From positions 248,001 through 312,000 of the forward strand of contig NW_027461519.1 in assembly GCF_024713945.1 (NCBI RefSeq): DNA of 64,000 nt. The letters are read 5' to 3'. Under the pieces are notes generated by a model. That model was not told where the DNA came from. It worked only from the letters and a program-made list of their open reading frames with translations, and did not search any database. Every line of letters begins with the position of its first letter. The first letter of the stretch is position 1. This DNA is from Dermatophagoides farinae. Lineage: Eukaryota; Arthropoda; Arachnida; Sarcoptiformes; Pyroglyphidae. The translations under genes and the position numbers were made by a program. Shown in pieces: positions 20,501 through 29,593 of this stretch.

Positions 20501-23500
20501 AGATATCCATGGAAACGTTACATAATATGGTATTTTGGTACGACTCGTTTGAAGAAGTTATATTAGAATTAAAAACATTTTTTTATAAATCCACTAGCGT
20601 AGACAACAAATCTCATGATTTAAACTCTAAACTAACTAAATTTGATGAAATAATTAATAAGTGCAAAGTAGGAAAACAGCTTTCTCAGTTCTTAATAATA
20701 TTTAACACAGGTATCACGAAATACATTCAGTTCAACAAGTATCCATACTATCTTCCTGAAAGCGTCAGCTCGAAATTAATGAATTCGAATTTCTGCGAAT
20801 TGTTTACTGAAGCTCTCACTAACGTTGATTTTTTTATTAACTTATACAAATTTACTGACATCAAGAACATTGTATCCTCTGCTTCTTTACTTCGCCATTG
20901 TCCTTTGCTATTCGTGAAAAATAATGAAATATTATTTGAAATCACTTGGTCAGCATCATTGGAACCGATTGATTCTTTGTTAGAGCTTGTAAAGCAGTCA
21001 ACTTACAATAGATTCTGCATTTTGGCAAACGAAGTAAACTTTATCAACAACAATGTTGAAACAATGCAAATTGATTCACTGACATTAATGAAAAATACTT
21101 GGAGAAAATGGCTTATTAATTGTCCTGAAACCGATTTACTTTTATTTTTACCTCTACCTGCTGAGTTCAGTAACATGACAAACTACTTGTCATACACCCC
21201 TAACGAGCAAGCCAAACTTGAAAACAATCATTTTTTGAAACAATGCTATGTTCATGCTATCAATTGTGTTAACAAAATAATTAACATTTCGACGGACTCT
21301 GGTGTTGTGAAAAATAATTTATTTTCAGATTTGATTGATAAGTTCTTTGTGTTAAAAATGTTTTCAATTGTCAAATATGCATACGTAGCATGGTACTACT
21401 TGATATTGCGACAGAAAGATAACGAAAAAATTGAAAAGTTGTTTACTTCTACTTTAGATTCACGTCATGCTATCCTTTTTGATCCAATAAAAAATCATCT
21501 GGGCTTAATGCTAAGCAAATTTTCCAACGTTTTAACTGAGACTTCCGGAGTGATTGGACAAACAGATTTCTTTAATTTCATTACTATTCTGACTGATCTT
21601 TGCTCAATCGACACAACGAATTTGTTTTCCGATCAAATACATTCCAGCTTTGACTCATATTACAAGAGCATTTCAGATGAAAATACTTCCGCAATTCATT
21701 TAATTGCTTTTTATTGCTTAGATTGGTTAATTCTTTTTAATGGAAAAACATTTTTAAATAATAAGCTGCTAAAAAAAATATCTCCAACAGCTCTCACACT
21801 TTGGGCACAGAATAAATGTGACTTGTATAACGGCAATTACCATGGAACATTAAAAATATGGCTTGAACTAGGACTTACAACGTATCCACTTAACTCGTTG
21901 TCCAAGATCATTTCGATCCAACCCAAATGGCTTTCTACGACAAACACGTTTAGAAACTTTAACGTTAACAGCTCTCCATCTCTAGATTCTTCTGACGTGT
22001 TCAACAAGACTGATTATCATTTCTTTGTTAGCAGAGGCATTAATCTCGATAAAGAAAAGTCAGAAGGCAACTTATTTTTCCAGGACTCTAGAAATTGTGA
22101 ATCTATTAAACTTTTGTCACACTTAATTAGGAGTTTTTTTTCTAAAACCGATCTAAACTTGTTTTCTCGACTGGATTACATTTTAGAAGGACTATTGCTT
22201 TGTGACTTAAGTAAAACAACGGATTCTAATACCCAAACCACAGATAAAATAGTACAGTACAACGATAAAAATAGCTTAGATATAGATAAAATGAGTGCGA
22301 ACGAGTATTTCATGAAGATACTGACCAAGCAGCACGCTATTACTTCTTTACCAAACAAAATTCAAGCTGAAACGAGGCTGAAACAGCAAGAAAAGAAACT
22401 ACTGAATAATAAATCAAATATTTTAAAAAAAATTGATAACGTGTTGGACGAGACCGATGCATCATCAGGAATAATCATTAAAACTTCAAGAATGGACACC
22501 AAAGAAATTTCTGAGTTGCTGGGTGACAATTACGTCATCGAAAAGATTGTCAACACTATAGAACTAACGGACTCAGGTGAAAACTTTGACTGTTCTAGCC
22601 CTGCTTATTGGAAAAATGAATATTATACCACTTTAACGCAGCATTTAGCTTTGCGTGACTTGTTTGAAAATATTCTTTTTGTTTCGCAAATTGAACATGT
22701 CAAACCAATTTTGTATAAGTTGATTTCTACTTTCGAATCAATCGACAAAGATTCTATTTACTCGTTGCTAGCTCAAATCAACACGGCTTCGTCTAGCACG
22801 GTAATCCATCTTATTGAACTTATAATTCAAATCGCTTACAGGTATTTTGAAAATCCGAGCCAGTTGTACTTGACGCTGTGCAATTCTTTCGGTTACATTT
22901 TGCACTTTTCACCCATTCGATGTTTTTCTATTTTATTCATGTCCAACTTTCTTCCTCGAGAAGTAGTTGTTGAAGGCGCTGATAAATTTTTGAATGGGCT
23001 CAAAATAGATGTTTCTAAATCAATTAAAACTTGTTCTGTCGACGAATGTCAAATTTTTTCAGTTCAGTTGATGTTTGCAAATATCCATTATTACTCTTTT
23101 CTCGTTCGTACAAATTACTTCAAATATTCGAACTGTACAGACTTAGTATTTTCATTTCAGCGTGCGGCTTATGCGAATTGTTCTCTCCACCACGAAGAAG
23201 CGGTTTCACTTCCGATCACGATCGAACCTAAAAAGTCGTATCTAGGACTAAGCCAAGCAACACTGCTTTATACTTTTTTCGCCCTACTGCAAGGAAACGA
23301 AATAGAAAAAGAAAAGCTCTACGACGAACAAATTCTTACTCTGCAATCACTCGACACCAACTACAAGCAATTGTACGAATCTTTGTTTAGCTCAGGTACA
23401 TTACTCGACGTCACGTTGGTTTCCGAAGCTTCTCAATTTAAAGAGGCCAATCTGTTATTGGCGTTCTCTGAGCCCTACTTGTACGATATTTCTGATCTCT

Positions 23501-24375
23501 TATCTAGCTATCCGACAGCTACTAACAGAAAGCGCGGTTTAGACAAGTTCGCTCATACTGATTCCACCTCTTCCATGAACATCAATTACATTTCACTATT
23601 CAAGATAATCAGGTCTGCCTTTACATTCATGAGAAACGTTTTGTACTACGTCCACTGCGTTGCTATTGTCGCAACAGATGGCGATAAAATAAATCCTAGA
23701 CCAGAAATGACTGAGAATGACATTAAATTCATCAAGTTTTATTTGGAAAGTTTCAAATGGTTCCAGTTCAGCACTCAATCGATTGAAAAACTCGTCTTTT
23801 TGTTAGTACAGGCTTACAGTTTTACTTTCTCGAACATTTGTCAGAAATTACTTCCTTGTTTCGAATTCGTCGTTAACAATTATCACGCGTCTAAATTCAG
23901 TGTTGCCACCACTACCAAAATATTCGAATCTATCAGTAAACAGATTTCGTATGAGTTCATCGAAATATCAAACAAAATGCAGCAATTGGCTCTGACGTCG
24001 AGAACTGGTCAATCTACTGACGTTTTGTTTCAAAAGCCTTATTCTTATACCACAGATATTCTTGGATCTGAATTCGTTTTCAACAAGTTATGCACTAAAA
24101 CAGAAGGAATCCTTTCTTATTCTAATAAAAAGATTGACGAGACACTTAACAAACTAGACATGTCTCAATACTCTGTAACAAACATTAAAGATAATCTAAA
24201 AGCTGTGTTTCAATCCGCAAACCATTTAATCGATATTTTGACTCTTGTTTACAACGAACAAGACTTAGCTAAATTTGACTCTGAAGAGTTATCTAAGCAG
24301 TTCCAACATAGCAAAGTATTGTTCCAAAACCTTTTAGAGAAATACCAAATTTACAAAAAATTCTTTGCTGATTAG
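17572..24375 (+). CDS. Very large Nup155/Nup170-like nucleoporin
   Basis: The frame encodes 2267 residues, much longer than the usual 1300-1500 for Nup155/Nup170. The N-terminal 600 residues look like the Nup155 beta-propeller: FKCLWCVSEDILNITY near residue 68, a blade EISDVICDPITNTIYFSTKNNSIYSY near 203-230, a second blade LGFDCINSILFALVDYKDVFAYKI near 307, and IYSSGIFL near 583, which parallels the YSKGILL segment of Nup155. The remaining roughly 1600 residues are helical, as in scaffold nucleoporins. Such proteins anchor the inner ring of the nuclear pore. There are no FG repeats or membrane spans. The assignment is by fold pattern, and another large propeller-solenoid scaffold is the alternative. 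Confidence 0.6.
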   Translation: MVELEIKKKKSSFNLSYFIAPTKSNNDALAHSALLISQQATDFKKSAYINRLMNYSSDVITNNKGYIDRFKCLWCVSEDILNITYTNSTKVKTFNLNQNSTHSIVTDIPIEVLFLPFFNSENCLLRHYTKQYYVTNPTVIEALESSGDIQDPDSALNQITVYRLVLFSSYNIQEYALVFVQSECLLVEKIPELFTSSLYGEISDVICDPITNTIYFSTKNNSIYSYSTCLISNLTLKLSTKTTISNSSNIIELINALTIEPKKNNSSILESLYDLISSKNKVSLISKSVTIIHTESNTDGKCSIKLGFDCINSILFALVDYKDVFAYKIPSYEYHSTNTNTISLSCKVSNFICLTSLSLDNLLSFLPAIESKYHEVSGKKNNKIFQHRFNRAQNLALSSDIYINDICLNTETLVLVLSDCSMIKISLNSPVFNNKRSVKQYTSSLFQSTNRIFSLPNASYLYKPINIATTKEVNRKNETISADVTYYPLSHTDSMKLKFFNFKKYSITITDVVYAPESTIKNLNKVIKPNYLIDEYYFAVNISNSTSLGMIRVFLDSSYNTVYHCVSDQFSSSTITFYLMNKIYSSGIFLPSCLKYSTIFIVNQSSVKNLIDNVDLNGSPNKFLTDDFNEVNSASQDTLFLTTGVNKYTLWLSPYFKILKLYLKSSNHHIFYKHKLLKRLIASEDQVIESYTKSIFFSSNSILVKLLPMSYSNISDIKLEFKSAEEMIVKSMKTWIDISWSEINTLITNPNYFNDLKTMYEFIIGIQQKSGKKFKGILLWILYQLEAESKTSYKIENQATEAPSKVSDLTNQSNTDINNDLVLNTLDCFNDLESQHWISLSSIPYTLTNLIICLLVNRIKRHQLSISTSKRVHKDFFSSSLNEGLVRLTYTLTLLNYLVKKDFVLTNILTDLFSSITTPVNHLPILIPHLIMKPDDMNAPLVLCNLQPSDTINPNFLISKKIHTNQQNSNQLTHCFQISMETLHNMVFWYDSFEEVILELKTFFYKSTSVDNKSHDLNSKLTKFDEIINKCKVGKQLSQFLIIFNTGITKYIQFNKYPYYLPESVSSKLMNSNFCELFTEALTNVDFFINLYKFTDIKNIVSSASLLRHCPLLFVKNNEILFEITWSASLEPIDSLLELVKQSTYNRFCILANEVNFINNNVETMQIDSLTLMKNTWRKWLINCPETDLLLFLPLPAEFSNMTNYLSYTPNEQAKLENNHFLKQCYVHAINCVNKIINISTDSGVVKNNLFSDLIDKFFVLKMFSIVKYAYVAWYYLILRQKDNEKIEKLFTSTLDSRHAILFDPIKNHLGLMLSKFSNVLTETSGVIGQTDFFNFITILTDLCSIDTTNLFSDQIHSSFDSYYKSISDENTSAIHLIAFYCLDWLILFNGKTFLNNKLLKKISPTALTLWAQNKCDLYNGNYHGTLKIWLELGLTTYPLNSLSKIISIQPKWLSTTNTFRNFNVNSSPSLDSSDVFNKTDYHFFVSRGINLDKEKSEGNLFFQDSRNCESIKLLSHLIRSFFSKTDLNLFSRLDYILEGLLLCDLSKTTDSNTQTTDKIVQYNDKNSLDIDKMSANEYFMKILTKQHAITSLPNKIQAETRLKQQEKKLLNNKSNILKKIDNVLDETDASSGIIIKTSRMDTKEISELLGDNYVIEKIVNTIELTDSGENFDCSSPAYWKNEYYTTLTQHLALRDLFENILFVSQIEHVKPILYKLISTFESIDKDSIYSLLAQINTASSSTVIHLIELIIQIAYRYFENPSQLYLTLCNSFGYILHFSPIRCFSILFMSNFLPREVVVEGADKFLNGLKIDVSKSIKTCSVDECQIFSVQLMFANIHYYSFLVRTNYFKYSNCTDLVFSFQRAAYANCSLHHEEAVSLPITIEPKKSYLGLSQATLLYTFFALLQGNEIEKEKLYDEQILTLQSLDTNYKQLYESLFSSGTLLDVTLVSEASQFKEANLLLAFSEPYLYDISDLLSSYPTATNRKRGLDKFAHTDSTSSMNINYISLFKIIRSAFTFMRNVLYYVHCVAIVATDGDKINPRPEMTENDIKFIKFYLESFKWFQFSTQSIEKLVFLLVQAYSFTFSNICQKLLPCFEFVVNNYHASKFSVATTTKIFESISKQISYEFIEISNKMQQLALTSRTGQSTDVLFQKPYSYTTDILGSEFVFNKLCTKTEGILSYSNKKIDETLNKLDMSQYSVTNIKDNLKAVFQSANHLIDILTLVYNEQDLAKFDSEELSKQFQHSKVLFQNLLEKYQIYKKFFAD

Positions 24376-24402
24376 AAAAAAACTATGAAATTTTGTCATG
24401 AT

Positions 24403-26052
24403 TTATATTACATATTGTTTACCCTCCGTATTGTCATAACATTTCGTAAATGAAACTTCTGACAATTTAGATTCAATTTCTTTTGAAATCAAATTTAACT
24501 TGTTAATATATTCATCATTATTGACGGAGCCATAATTATTATCAATATTGATAGGTTTAAGAAATTCTACTGATGGCGTTTTTTTTAATTTATTAGCAAT
24601 ATCATAACTGGATAAAGAATCTGAAACTAAATTATTAGAGTTTGAACATGATATATCCAAATTTGATTCATTAATAAAAATATTATCCTCGATATCTTCA
24701 TTATCATCGTAGGTGACATCAAAATTCGAATATTTTTTTTTGTGAGCATTATTATCTATAAAACCTGCTTCATGGGTACTATTCGATAGTTGATTTTTCT
24801 TAGTGTTATCAATGTTATTAACATTAATCTGCTTGTTACTTAGTATTTTACCTTTTGAAACAACAGAATTTGTTCGTGAAGAATAGTTAAGCTGATTATT
24901 TGCCGATTGACAAATTAATTTGCTTGATCTTTGTTCCTTGTTCCATTCTTTCAAAGAAGACAGCGCAATTTTGGTCAAGTCAATGTCTTTTGGACCGTTG
25001 ACGACGTTATCTGCAATGTTTTCAGTCTTGTATAATAAGGGAATTTTTTTGACATTATCCTCTTGGTCGTTCAAAAATATATCTGACTTACAACTACTAA
25101 TAACAAAATCTTTTTGCGGTTTCGGTTGTCTCTCAACGGTAACAGCGGTTTGGATCGTTTCTCCCGTGACTACATGAGCTGTGAGCGAATTTTGTTTTGG
25201 TTGTTCTAATAAGTCGTTTTGAACGTCAACATGTTTTGGTTTTGGCTGCATGATATGATTGAAATATTCAATCACGTCACCTACTAGCATCTCTTCGGAT
25301 ATCGTTGAATTTAACAATTGATTTTGCAAGACTTTGAGCTGATTAATCAGGGTGGCTTCTCTATCTAAGGACTCTCTCAATAACTCTTCCATGTGATCTT
25401 GTTCGTGTTTATTCTCAATAGTTTTTGCTAGTATTTGGTTCATTCTGTCTAAATAATATTCATATTTTTGGAGCGTGTTTTTAAGAATCAAATTTTCACT
25501 TTTCAATTTGTCGAAGTATAATTTGTCTTCGTTCTGTTTCTTGCCTTCGACGGTGCAATTGTTATTGATGTCCTTAACTGAGCTTTCGAGCGATTTAACA
25601 TCGTTTCCTTGAAGCGCATTGATGATAAGTTCCAACTGATAGTTTGAACATTCCAAGCGAACACGTCTGATGAACTCGTGCTTGAGTTCATTTAACAATG
25701 CAATACACAATTTCTGATCTTTAGTTAAAAGATTTTCATCGAGAGTTAGTTTGGTTATGTAGTTAGTGTAGCGATTATAGTATTCTGACAATTTTGAATC
25801 GATCAGTGCTGATAACTGTGAATAATGGTTTTCGAAGTGTTTTTGGTTCTCAAATAATTTCTTGAGTTTGTCGTTCTCTATGGACAAATTGATCGCCTTT
25901 TTTTGAACGTCAAATAACTTATTTGAAAGATTGTTTAATTTGACGCTTGTCTCGTACTGAATCTTAGAAAACAATTTCTTTGTAAAGATCGAAAAAGAAT
26001 TGCAGTTCGCATTTGAGCGAGACTCGGATATTAACTCCGGCGTTGTGAGCAT
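24403..26052 (-). CDS. Coiled-coil protein, unknown function; start uncertain
   Basis: The protein has heptad-rich coiled coils (for example KLKKLFENQKHFENHYSQL and LRESLDREATLINQLKVLQNQ) followed by a long Asn/Ser/Lys-rich, probably disordered tail. The frame stays open upstream to 26226, but the only in-frame ATG is at 26052 (MLTTPEL, 549 residues). The upstream 58 codons look coding (SSYIYSPKELLNDLSPSL), so an unseen short 5' exon or a non-ATG start is possible. No mini-intron donor was found nearby. The gene is convergent with the nucleoporin gene, with only 27 nt between the stops. No family is proposed. Confidence 0.6.
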   Translation of the reverse strand: MLTTPELISESRSNANCNSFSIFTKKLFSKIQYETSVKLNNLSNKLFDVQKKAINLSIENDKLKKLFENQKHFENHYSQLSALIDSKLSEYYNRYTNYITKLTLDENLLTKDQKLCIALLNELKHEFIRRVRLECSNYQLELIINALQGNDVKSLESSVKDINNNCTVEGKKQNEDKLYFDKLKSENLILKNTLQKYEYYLDRMNQILAKTIENKHEQDHMEELLRESLDREATLINQLKVLQNQLLNSTISEEMLVGDVIEYFNHIMQPKPKHVDVQNDLLEQPKQNSLTAHVVTGETIQTAVTVERQPKPQKDFVISSCKSDIFLNDQEDNVKKIPLLYKTENIADNVVNGPKDIDLTKIALSSLKEWNKEQRSSKLICQSANNQLNYSSRTNSVVSKGKILSNKQINVNNIDNTKKNQLSNSTHEAGFIDNNAHKKKYSNFDVTYDDNEDIEDNIFINESNLDISCSNSNNLVSDSLSSYDIANKLKKTPSVEFLKPINIDNNYGSVNNDEYINKLNLISKEIESKLSEVSFTKCYDNTEGKQYVI

Positions 26053-26329
26053 GTTAATGTTGTTTATGTCAACCTCATAAATTGGTACTTCGACCTTATG
26101 TGATTTTCCCCAAAAATTTTTTTTTTTGCAAGTGACTAACGACGGGGAAAGATCATTTAATAATTCCTTTGGCGAATAGATGTAAGAACTATTATCTAAG
26201 CTTGCTAGTTGAGTCACGATTGTCAAATTTAATTAGTTTATAAGTTGTCCATATATTGTGGAATGGTATTTTGATGCACCCATCAGGAGCACCACTTTAC
26301 ACGGATTTCTAGAGTTGCTTTATTAGCTT

Positions 26330-27928
26330 TTAAAAAATTTTTGATTCTATTGAAACATGAACCACGCCGAACATAGTGCAATACGTTGAAATTCTTGTGT
26401 GTGAGTCAATAAGTTTAGCGGAGCTACTAAAATTTAATATACTGGCTACATCAAATGAAAAACAGTGTAATGCATTGGAGATAACTTTAGAATCACGTTT
26501 GATTTTTTCCAGCTCTGTGAGGCTTGAACGAAAAAAAACTACGCCGTTCTCTTCTATATATCTTCTCATTTTCGTATGTCGTAACAGTATTTCGTTCGAA
26601 ACGCGTTCGGAAAAATTCGTCAGATCTGAATCAGGCTCAACATTGCGATCAGTCAACATTATAATTTCGTTAGCAACTTCACACAATTTAGTGGGGAAAG
26701 CGAGATCCCATCCCATAATTTCAACTTTTTTTTTTCGTTTTGAAAGTTCAGAAAGATTGTTTCTGATGATAAGTCCGAATTCATAAAAAAATAAAACGTA
26801 ATCAGTCATAGCCAGTGTTAAAACTGTTGAAGGGTGGTACAAAGCGACAAAATCTTTACCGCGGTAAAAAACTTGGGAAGGATCATACACTATGTCATTT
26901 ATATGATATTTATCATTTGTTGCAAGGTTTACGCTAGATTTTGCAGTTAGTCCTCTAAAACATTTAGCCATAGTTCGCGTTGATTCAGAGCCGTCAAATG
27001 AAATTATGAAGCCTTCTTTTTGCGCAACACTTAAGTATTTTTTTTTTTCAGTTATATCGAAATCATGTATTTTAGATCTGTAGTACATTTCACAAAACAA
27101 GACACTATGTGAAAAACGTTTTCGATTAAGTTTTTTCAATTTTCCATGTCTGGTTGAGACCCAAAAATTGTTTTCATCTGCCAGTAACACTTTATCACAC
27201 ATGTCCCCTGGTAATTTCATTAATTTAATGTTACGAAGGTTATTTTCTGCAATTTCAAAATCCATGATACTGCCATTTGCTAAAGTTAATAAAAAATAAA
27301 TAACTTGTTTCTGTACATCGAAATAAGACTGAGCAGATTTTATACAATGAGGAAAATTAATTGATATTGGATTTACATTCGTCAAATTTAATACGCCAGG
27401 CTCGGTTTCCGTTAGTTTTAAAATTTCGAAGTGGTCACAAAAATAACAAATAAGACCAATGCCATTTTTGTTATTGTTGGTGTAACTAGAGATGACCGGA
27501 GGAACGATCTGCGAAAATGTTTTTTCAGAGAGAACAGCGAAAAAGCCATTGGTAGTTAGTAAATAAACACACCAAAAAAAATTTAACGGGTCAGTGACAG
27601 TGTGTTCAAGCGTCGATAAAACTAGGTCTTTACTCAACTTCAGTTTTTGGATATTTATAGACAAGCAGATACGATCTCCTAACTGAAAAAAAATATCTTT
27701 TCTCATAGGAAATTTTTTATCATGAACAATAACTGCCTCTCGGGAATGAAGAAAAAACGGTACCGTATTATCAGGTGTTTCATTTGAGGTGAAGAATTTT
27801 TTTTTTATCTTTAAAAGGTGACCATTTACGTTGATTGTATCTTCTAAAGTAATTAAATCGGCCGGAGTGTTAGTGTTGGCAATTCTATTATAATTATTGA
27901 CGGAGGAACTTATATACCAAAGTAACAT
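26330..27928 (-). CDS. Propeller-like protein of unknown function
   Basis: The first ATG in frame is at 27928 (MLLWYISSSVNNYN); an upstream extension would begin with a non-ATG codon. The 532-residue product alternates short beta-strand-like blades (FFWCVYLLTTNGFFAVLS, NGIGLICYFCDHFEILKL, IYFLLTLANGSIMDFEI, KYLSVAQKEGFIISFDG), then turns helical in the last 150 residues. A propeller followed by helices recalls scaffold nucleoporins, or similar coat-like proteins, but no diagnostic motif was found. The short hydrophobic N-terminus is a weak signal-peptide candidate. It is divergent with the DNAJC9-like gene, 39 nt between starts. Confidence 0.6.
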   Translation of the reverse strand: MLLWYISSSVNNYNRIANTNTPADLITLEDTINVNGHLLKIKKKFFTSNETPDNTVPFFLHSREAVIVHDKKFPMRKDIFFQLGDRICLSINIQKLKLSKDLVLSTLEHTVTDPLNFFWCVYLLTTNGFFAVLSEKTFSQIVPPVISSYTNNNKNGIGLICYFCDHFEILKLTETEPGVLNLTNVNPISINFPHCIKSAQSYFDVQKQVIYFLLTLANGSIMDFEIAENNLRNIKLMKLPGDMCDKVLLADENNFWVSTRHGKLKKLNRKRFSHSVLFCEMYYRSKIHDFDITEKKKYLSVAQKEGFIISFDGSESTRTMAKCFRGLTAKSSVNLATNDKYHINDIVYDPSQVFYRGKDFVALYHPSTVLTLAMTDYVLFFYEFGLIIRNNLSELSKRKKKVEIMGWDLAFPTKLCEVANEIIMLTDRNVEPDSDLTNFSERVSNEILLRHTKMRRYIEENGVVFFRSSLTELEKIKRDSKVISNALHCFSFDVASILNFSSSAKLIDSHTRISTYCTMFGVVHVSIESKIF

Positions 27929-27967
27929 AAATATAAAACATTTATTCTTTTTACCATTTTTATTTTG

Positions 27968-28612
27968 ATGGTTCAAAAATCTTATTACAGTATTCTAAAT
28001 TTGGATAAAAATTGTTCCCAAGCAGATATTGTTAGGGCTTACAGAGTTTTGGCAATTAAATACCATCCAGATAAAAACTCAGACGGGAAAGAGTTATTTC
28101 AAGAGTTGAAAGAAGCTTATGAAGTGTTAGCAGATGAAGAGAAGCGTTATTTGTACGATAACGGTTTAGATTACGATAATACTGAATCTAGGGTTAAAAT
28201 TACACCAGAAGACATAGAAAATTTTTGTCGTGTTTATAAAGGCAGTGTCGAGGAAGAACACGATATTATTGCTTATTACAAGAAACAAGACGGAAATATT
28301 TTAAAAATATTTGATCATATACCATTGCTCGAGTTCTGTGAAGAACATTTCGAGCGATTAATTAAGATGATTGAAAAATTATTTAATGAAAAACTTTTAG
28401 AGAATACCAGAGAATATGAGGTTTCAGTTTCGAAGTTAAGAATGCTACTTAACAAAAGTAAAAGTAAAAAAAAATCGAAAAGAAAAATTTCTTCTAAAGT
28501 TCACATTGACAGCCTGAAATCTTTGGCAGAAACCATAAAATCTCGTCAGAAAGATTCACATCGAAATATTGAAAATATTGTCAGTAAATATGTAAAAAAA
28601 AGTAAAAAATAA
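27968..28612 (+). CDS. DNAJC9: DNAJC9-like J-domain protein (histone co-chaperone family)
   Basis: The start is the ATG at 27968; the codon before it is a TTG. The 214-residue protein opens with a J domain (YYSILNLDKNCSQADIVRAYRVLAIKYHPDKN, residues 6-38) containing the HPD motif. It then carries the DNAJC9 hallmark ITPEDIENFCRVYKGSVEEEHDIIAYY with GNILKIFDHIPL and ERLIKMIEKL (about residues 76-140). The C-terminus is lysine-rich (NKSKSKKKSKRK). In animals DNAJC9 links HSP70 to histone H3-H4 handling in the nucleus. It probably shares a promoter region with the divergent propeller-like gene. Confidence 0.8.
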   Translation: MVQKSYYSILNLDKNCSQADIVRAYRVLAIKYHPDKNSDGKELFQELKEAYEVLADEEKRYLYDNGLDYDNTESRVKITPEDIENFCRVYKGSVEEEHDIIAYYKKQDGNILKIFDHIPLLEFCEEHFERLIKMIEKLFNEKLLENTREYEVSVSKLRMLLNKSKSKKKSKRKISSKVHIDSLKSLAETIKSRQKDSHRNIENIVSKYVKKSKK

Positions 28613-28730
28613 AATTTTTATTTATGTCTAAATAAGTATTGAAGAAATAGAAATCTATTTGCTAATTAATACATTTCGACTGCTTGTTTATTAATTTTAA
28701 TTTTGGTTATTTTCAACTTGAACTATTAGA

Positions 28731-29585
28731 ATGACGATGAATAATTACGGATTAAATGAAAGTTTTGAGGATAATAAGCATTACATTTCAGAACAACTTC
28801 AGAAAACGATTTTCAAGAACGAAGACGATAGAACGGAAACTGTAAATAAAATGGCAAAAAAAACTGGTACGACAATTTGTGGTTTAATATACGACGGAGG
28901 TGTCGTGCTAGCAGCTGATACTAGAGCAACAGCAGGCAGTTTCATTGCTGACAAGTCTTGTTTCAAGTTACATTTACTGTTAGATCACATTTGGTGTGCT
29001 GGAGCCGGAGTGGCTGCTGATTTAGAGCATGTTACAATGCGTATGGCAGCAGACCTGAGAGTTTTTCAGGCGAAATTGAAATCTCTAGTTCGAGTAGAAA
29101 CCGCTGTAACCCGGCTATGCAATCATCTAGTTCAATACATGGGGCACATATCTGTAGCTTTGATTATTGGAGGGATAAATCCTGATTCTAAACCCAGTCT
29201 TTGGTATGTTAGCGCTGAAGGGCATGCTCACCAGCTTCCTTATTTGGCTATGGGTTCTGGAGGTTTATTCGCCACTTCAGTGCTGGAGAGAAAATACAGG
29301 AATTCCATGCCTGAGCAAGAAGCTATGGATCTTGCTGCAGATGCTATCGAAGCTGGTGTAATTAATGATTTGGGCTCTGGTACCATGGTCGACGTAGTAA
29401 AGATCACGATTGCTAATCCTAAAAAACCAGTACTTACTCGTGGATACAGACGGCCAGTCGCTAACATTCCAGGGTCTGTGTCTTCTGATATTAGTATGAG
29501 GTTGAAAAACTATACTATACTAAGCGACGTTTCCAAACCAATTCCCGTGTTTGACAAAAACAGCTTTTACGAATATCTAGATTAA
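28731..29585 (+). CDS. PSMB7: 20S proteasome subunit beta-2 (trypsin-like)
   Basis: The product is 284 residues with a 46-residue propeptide cut before T47 in KKTG|TTICG. Active-site residues are present: Thr1 (T47), Asp17 (D63) and Lys33 (K79), within GGVVLAADTRATAG...DKSCFKLH. Other beta-2 signatures are WCAGAGVAADLE, GHISVALIIGG and AIEAGVINDLGSGTMVDV. This subunit provides the trypsin-like activity of the core particle. The C-terminal tail, which in beta-2 wraps around beta-3, is present but divergent. The gene lies tail-to-tail with POP1, 8 nt apart. Confidence 0.93.
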   Translation: MTMNNYGLNESFEDNKHYISEQLQKTIFKNEDDRTETVNKMAKKTGTTICGLIYDGGVVLAADTRATAGSFIADKSCFKLHLLLDHIWCAGAGVAADLEHVTMRMAADLRVFQAKLKSLVRVETAVTRLCNHLVQYMGHISVALIIGGINPDSKPSLWYVSAEGHAHQLPYLAMGSGGLFATSVLERKYRNSMPEQEAMDLAADAIEAGVINDLGSGTMVDVVKITIANPKKPVLTRGYRRPVANIPGSVSSDISMRLKNYTILSDVSKPIPVFDKNSFYEYLD

Positions 29586-29593
29586 AAGAAAGT

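Noticed and set aside
27929-27976. Extended N-terminus of the propeller-like protein overlapping the DNAJC9-like start
   Set aside because: The extension begins with TTG; the first ATG at 27928 removes the overlap.
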